Below are positions 27,610-27,619 of a stretch of DNA of 27,619 nt, piece by piece. Positions within the stretch are counted from its first letter, which is position 1, and each line of letters begins with the position of its first letter. Made by a program: the position numbers and the translations under genes. The notes under the pieces were generated by a model that did not search any database, was not told the origin of the DNA, and saw only the letters and a program-made list of their open reading frames with translations. The stretch comes from JBCBXA01 sp039816825 (GTDB taxonomy: Bacteria; Pseudomonadota; Alphaproteobacteria; Rhizobiales; Rhizobiaceae). The stretch covers positions 1-27,619 of the forward strand of contig JBCBXA010000036.1 in the NCBI GenBank assembly GCA_039816825.1, read 5' to 3'.

Positions 27610-27619
27610 CAGATGGTCA
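27600..27619 (+). CDS. start of a downstream gene, possibly a nickel/cobalt transporter
   Basis: The codons ATG TCA GTG ACA GAT GGT run to the window end. The ATG overlaps the DUF1007 stop by ten bases and is preceded by GAAGAGG. The transporter guess comes only from the usual DUF1007 neighbour and is not seen in the sequence. Confidence 0.4.

Overview
The window is chromosomal DNA from an alphaproteobacterium. It carries the fused rif/str ribosomal and RNA polymerase supercluster in the order known from that class: tuf, trpT, secE, nusG, rplK, rplA, rplJ, rplL, rpoB, rpoC, rpsL, rpsG, fusA, tuf. All of these lie on the minus strand, so the transcriptional order runs from right to left. The 391-residue EF-Tu, the single-helix 66-residue SecE, the RpoB and RpoC lengths (1393 and 1408) and the two tuf copies fit Alphaproteobacteria. 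I cannot name a genus.

Layout from left to right. Positions 1-3127 hold the start of tuf copy 1, then fusA, rpsG and rpsL. Positions 3128-4322 hold a 650-bp gene-free stretch, a small plus-strand membrane protein gene and a bidirectional terminator. Positions 4344-12896 are rpoC and rpoB. Positions 13140-15165 hold a BCCT-family transporter with its own terminator, placed between rplL and rpoB. Positions 15199-16143 are rplL and rplJ, followed by a structured leader and a promoter. Positions 16540-18245 hold a plus-strand gene of unknown function broken by a 10-N assembly gap. Next come a minus-strand secreted nuclease, then rplA, rplK, nusG and secE, then a VOC-fold protein and a large outer-membrane beta-barrel protein, tRNA-Trp, a hexapeptide-repeat acetyltransferase, and tuf copy 2. 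The right end leaves the supercluster: a secreted protein of unknown function (minus), then an HNH nuclease, a DUF1007 periplasmic protein and the first codons of an overlapping gene (plus).

The main feature is that this normally compact supercluster is split at five places by unrelated genes: between tuf and trpT, trpT and secE, rplA and rplJ, rplL and rpoB, and rpoC and rpsL. Intrinsic terminators follow tuf, rplA, rplL, the BCCT gene and rpoC, so the cluster seems to be several independent transcription units. Candidate promoters precede secE-nusG and rplJL. Intergenic regions also hold unexplained symmetrical or repeated elements: 20- and 21-bp-period direct repeats, long inverted repeats before rpoB and over the rplJ -35 box, a CtrA-like site and a perfect DnaA box. 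I do not see a clearly new defence or mobile system. The least explained items are the gap-split gene, the beta-barrel protein and these regulatory-looking repeats.
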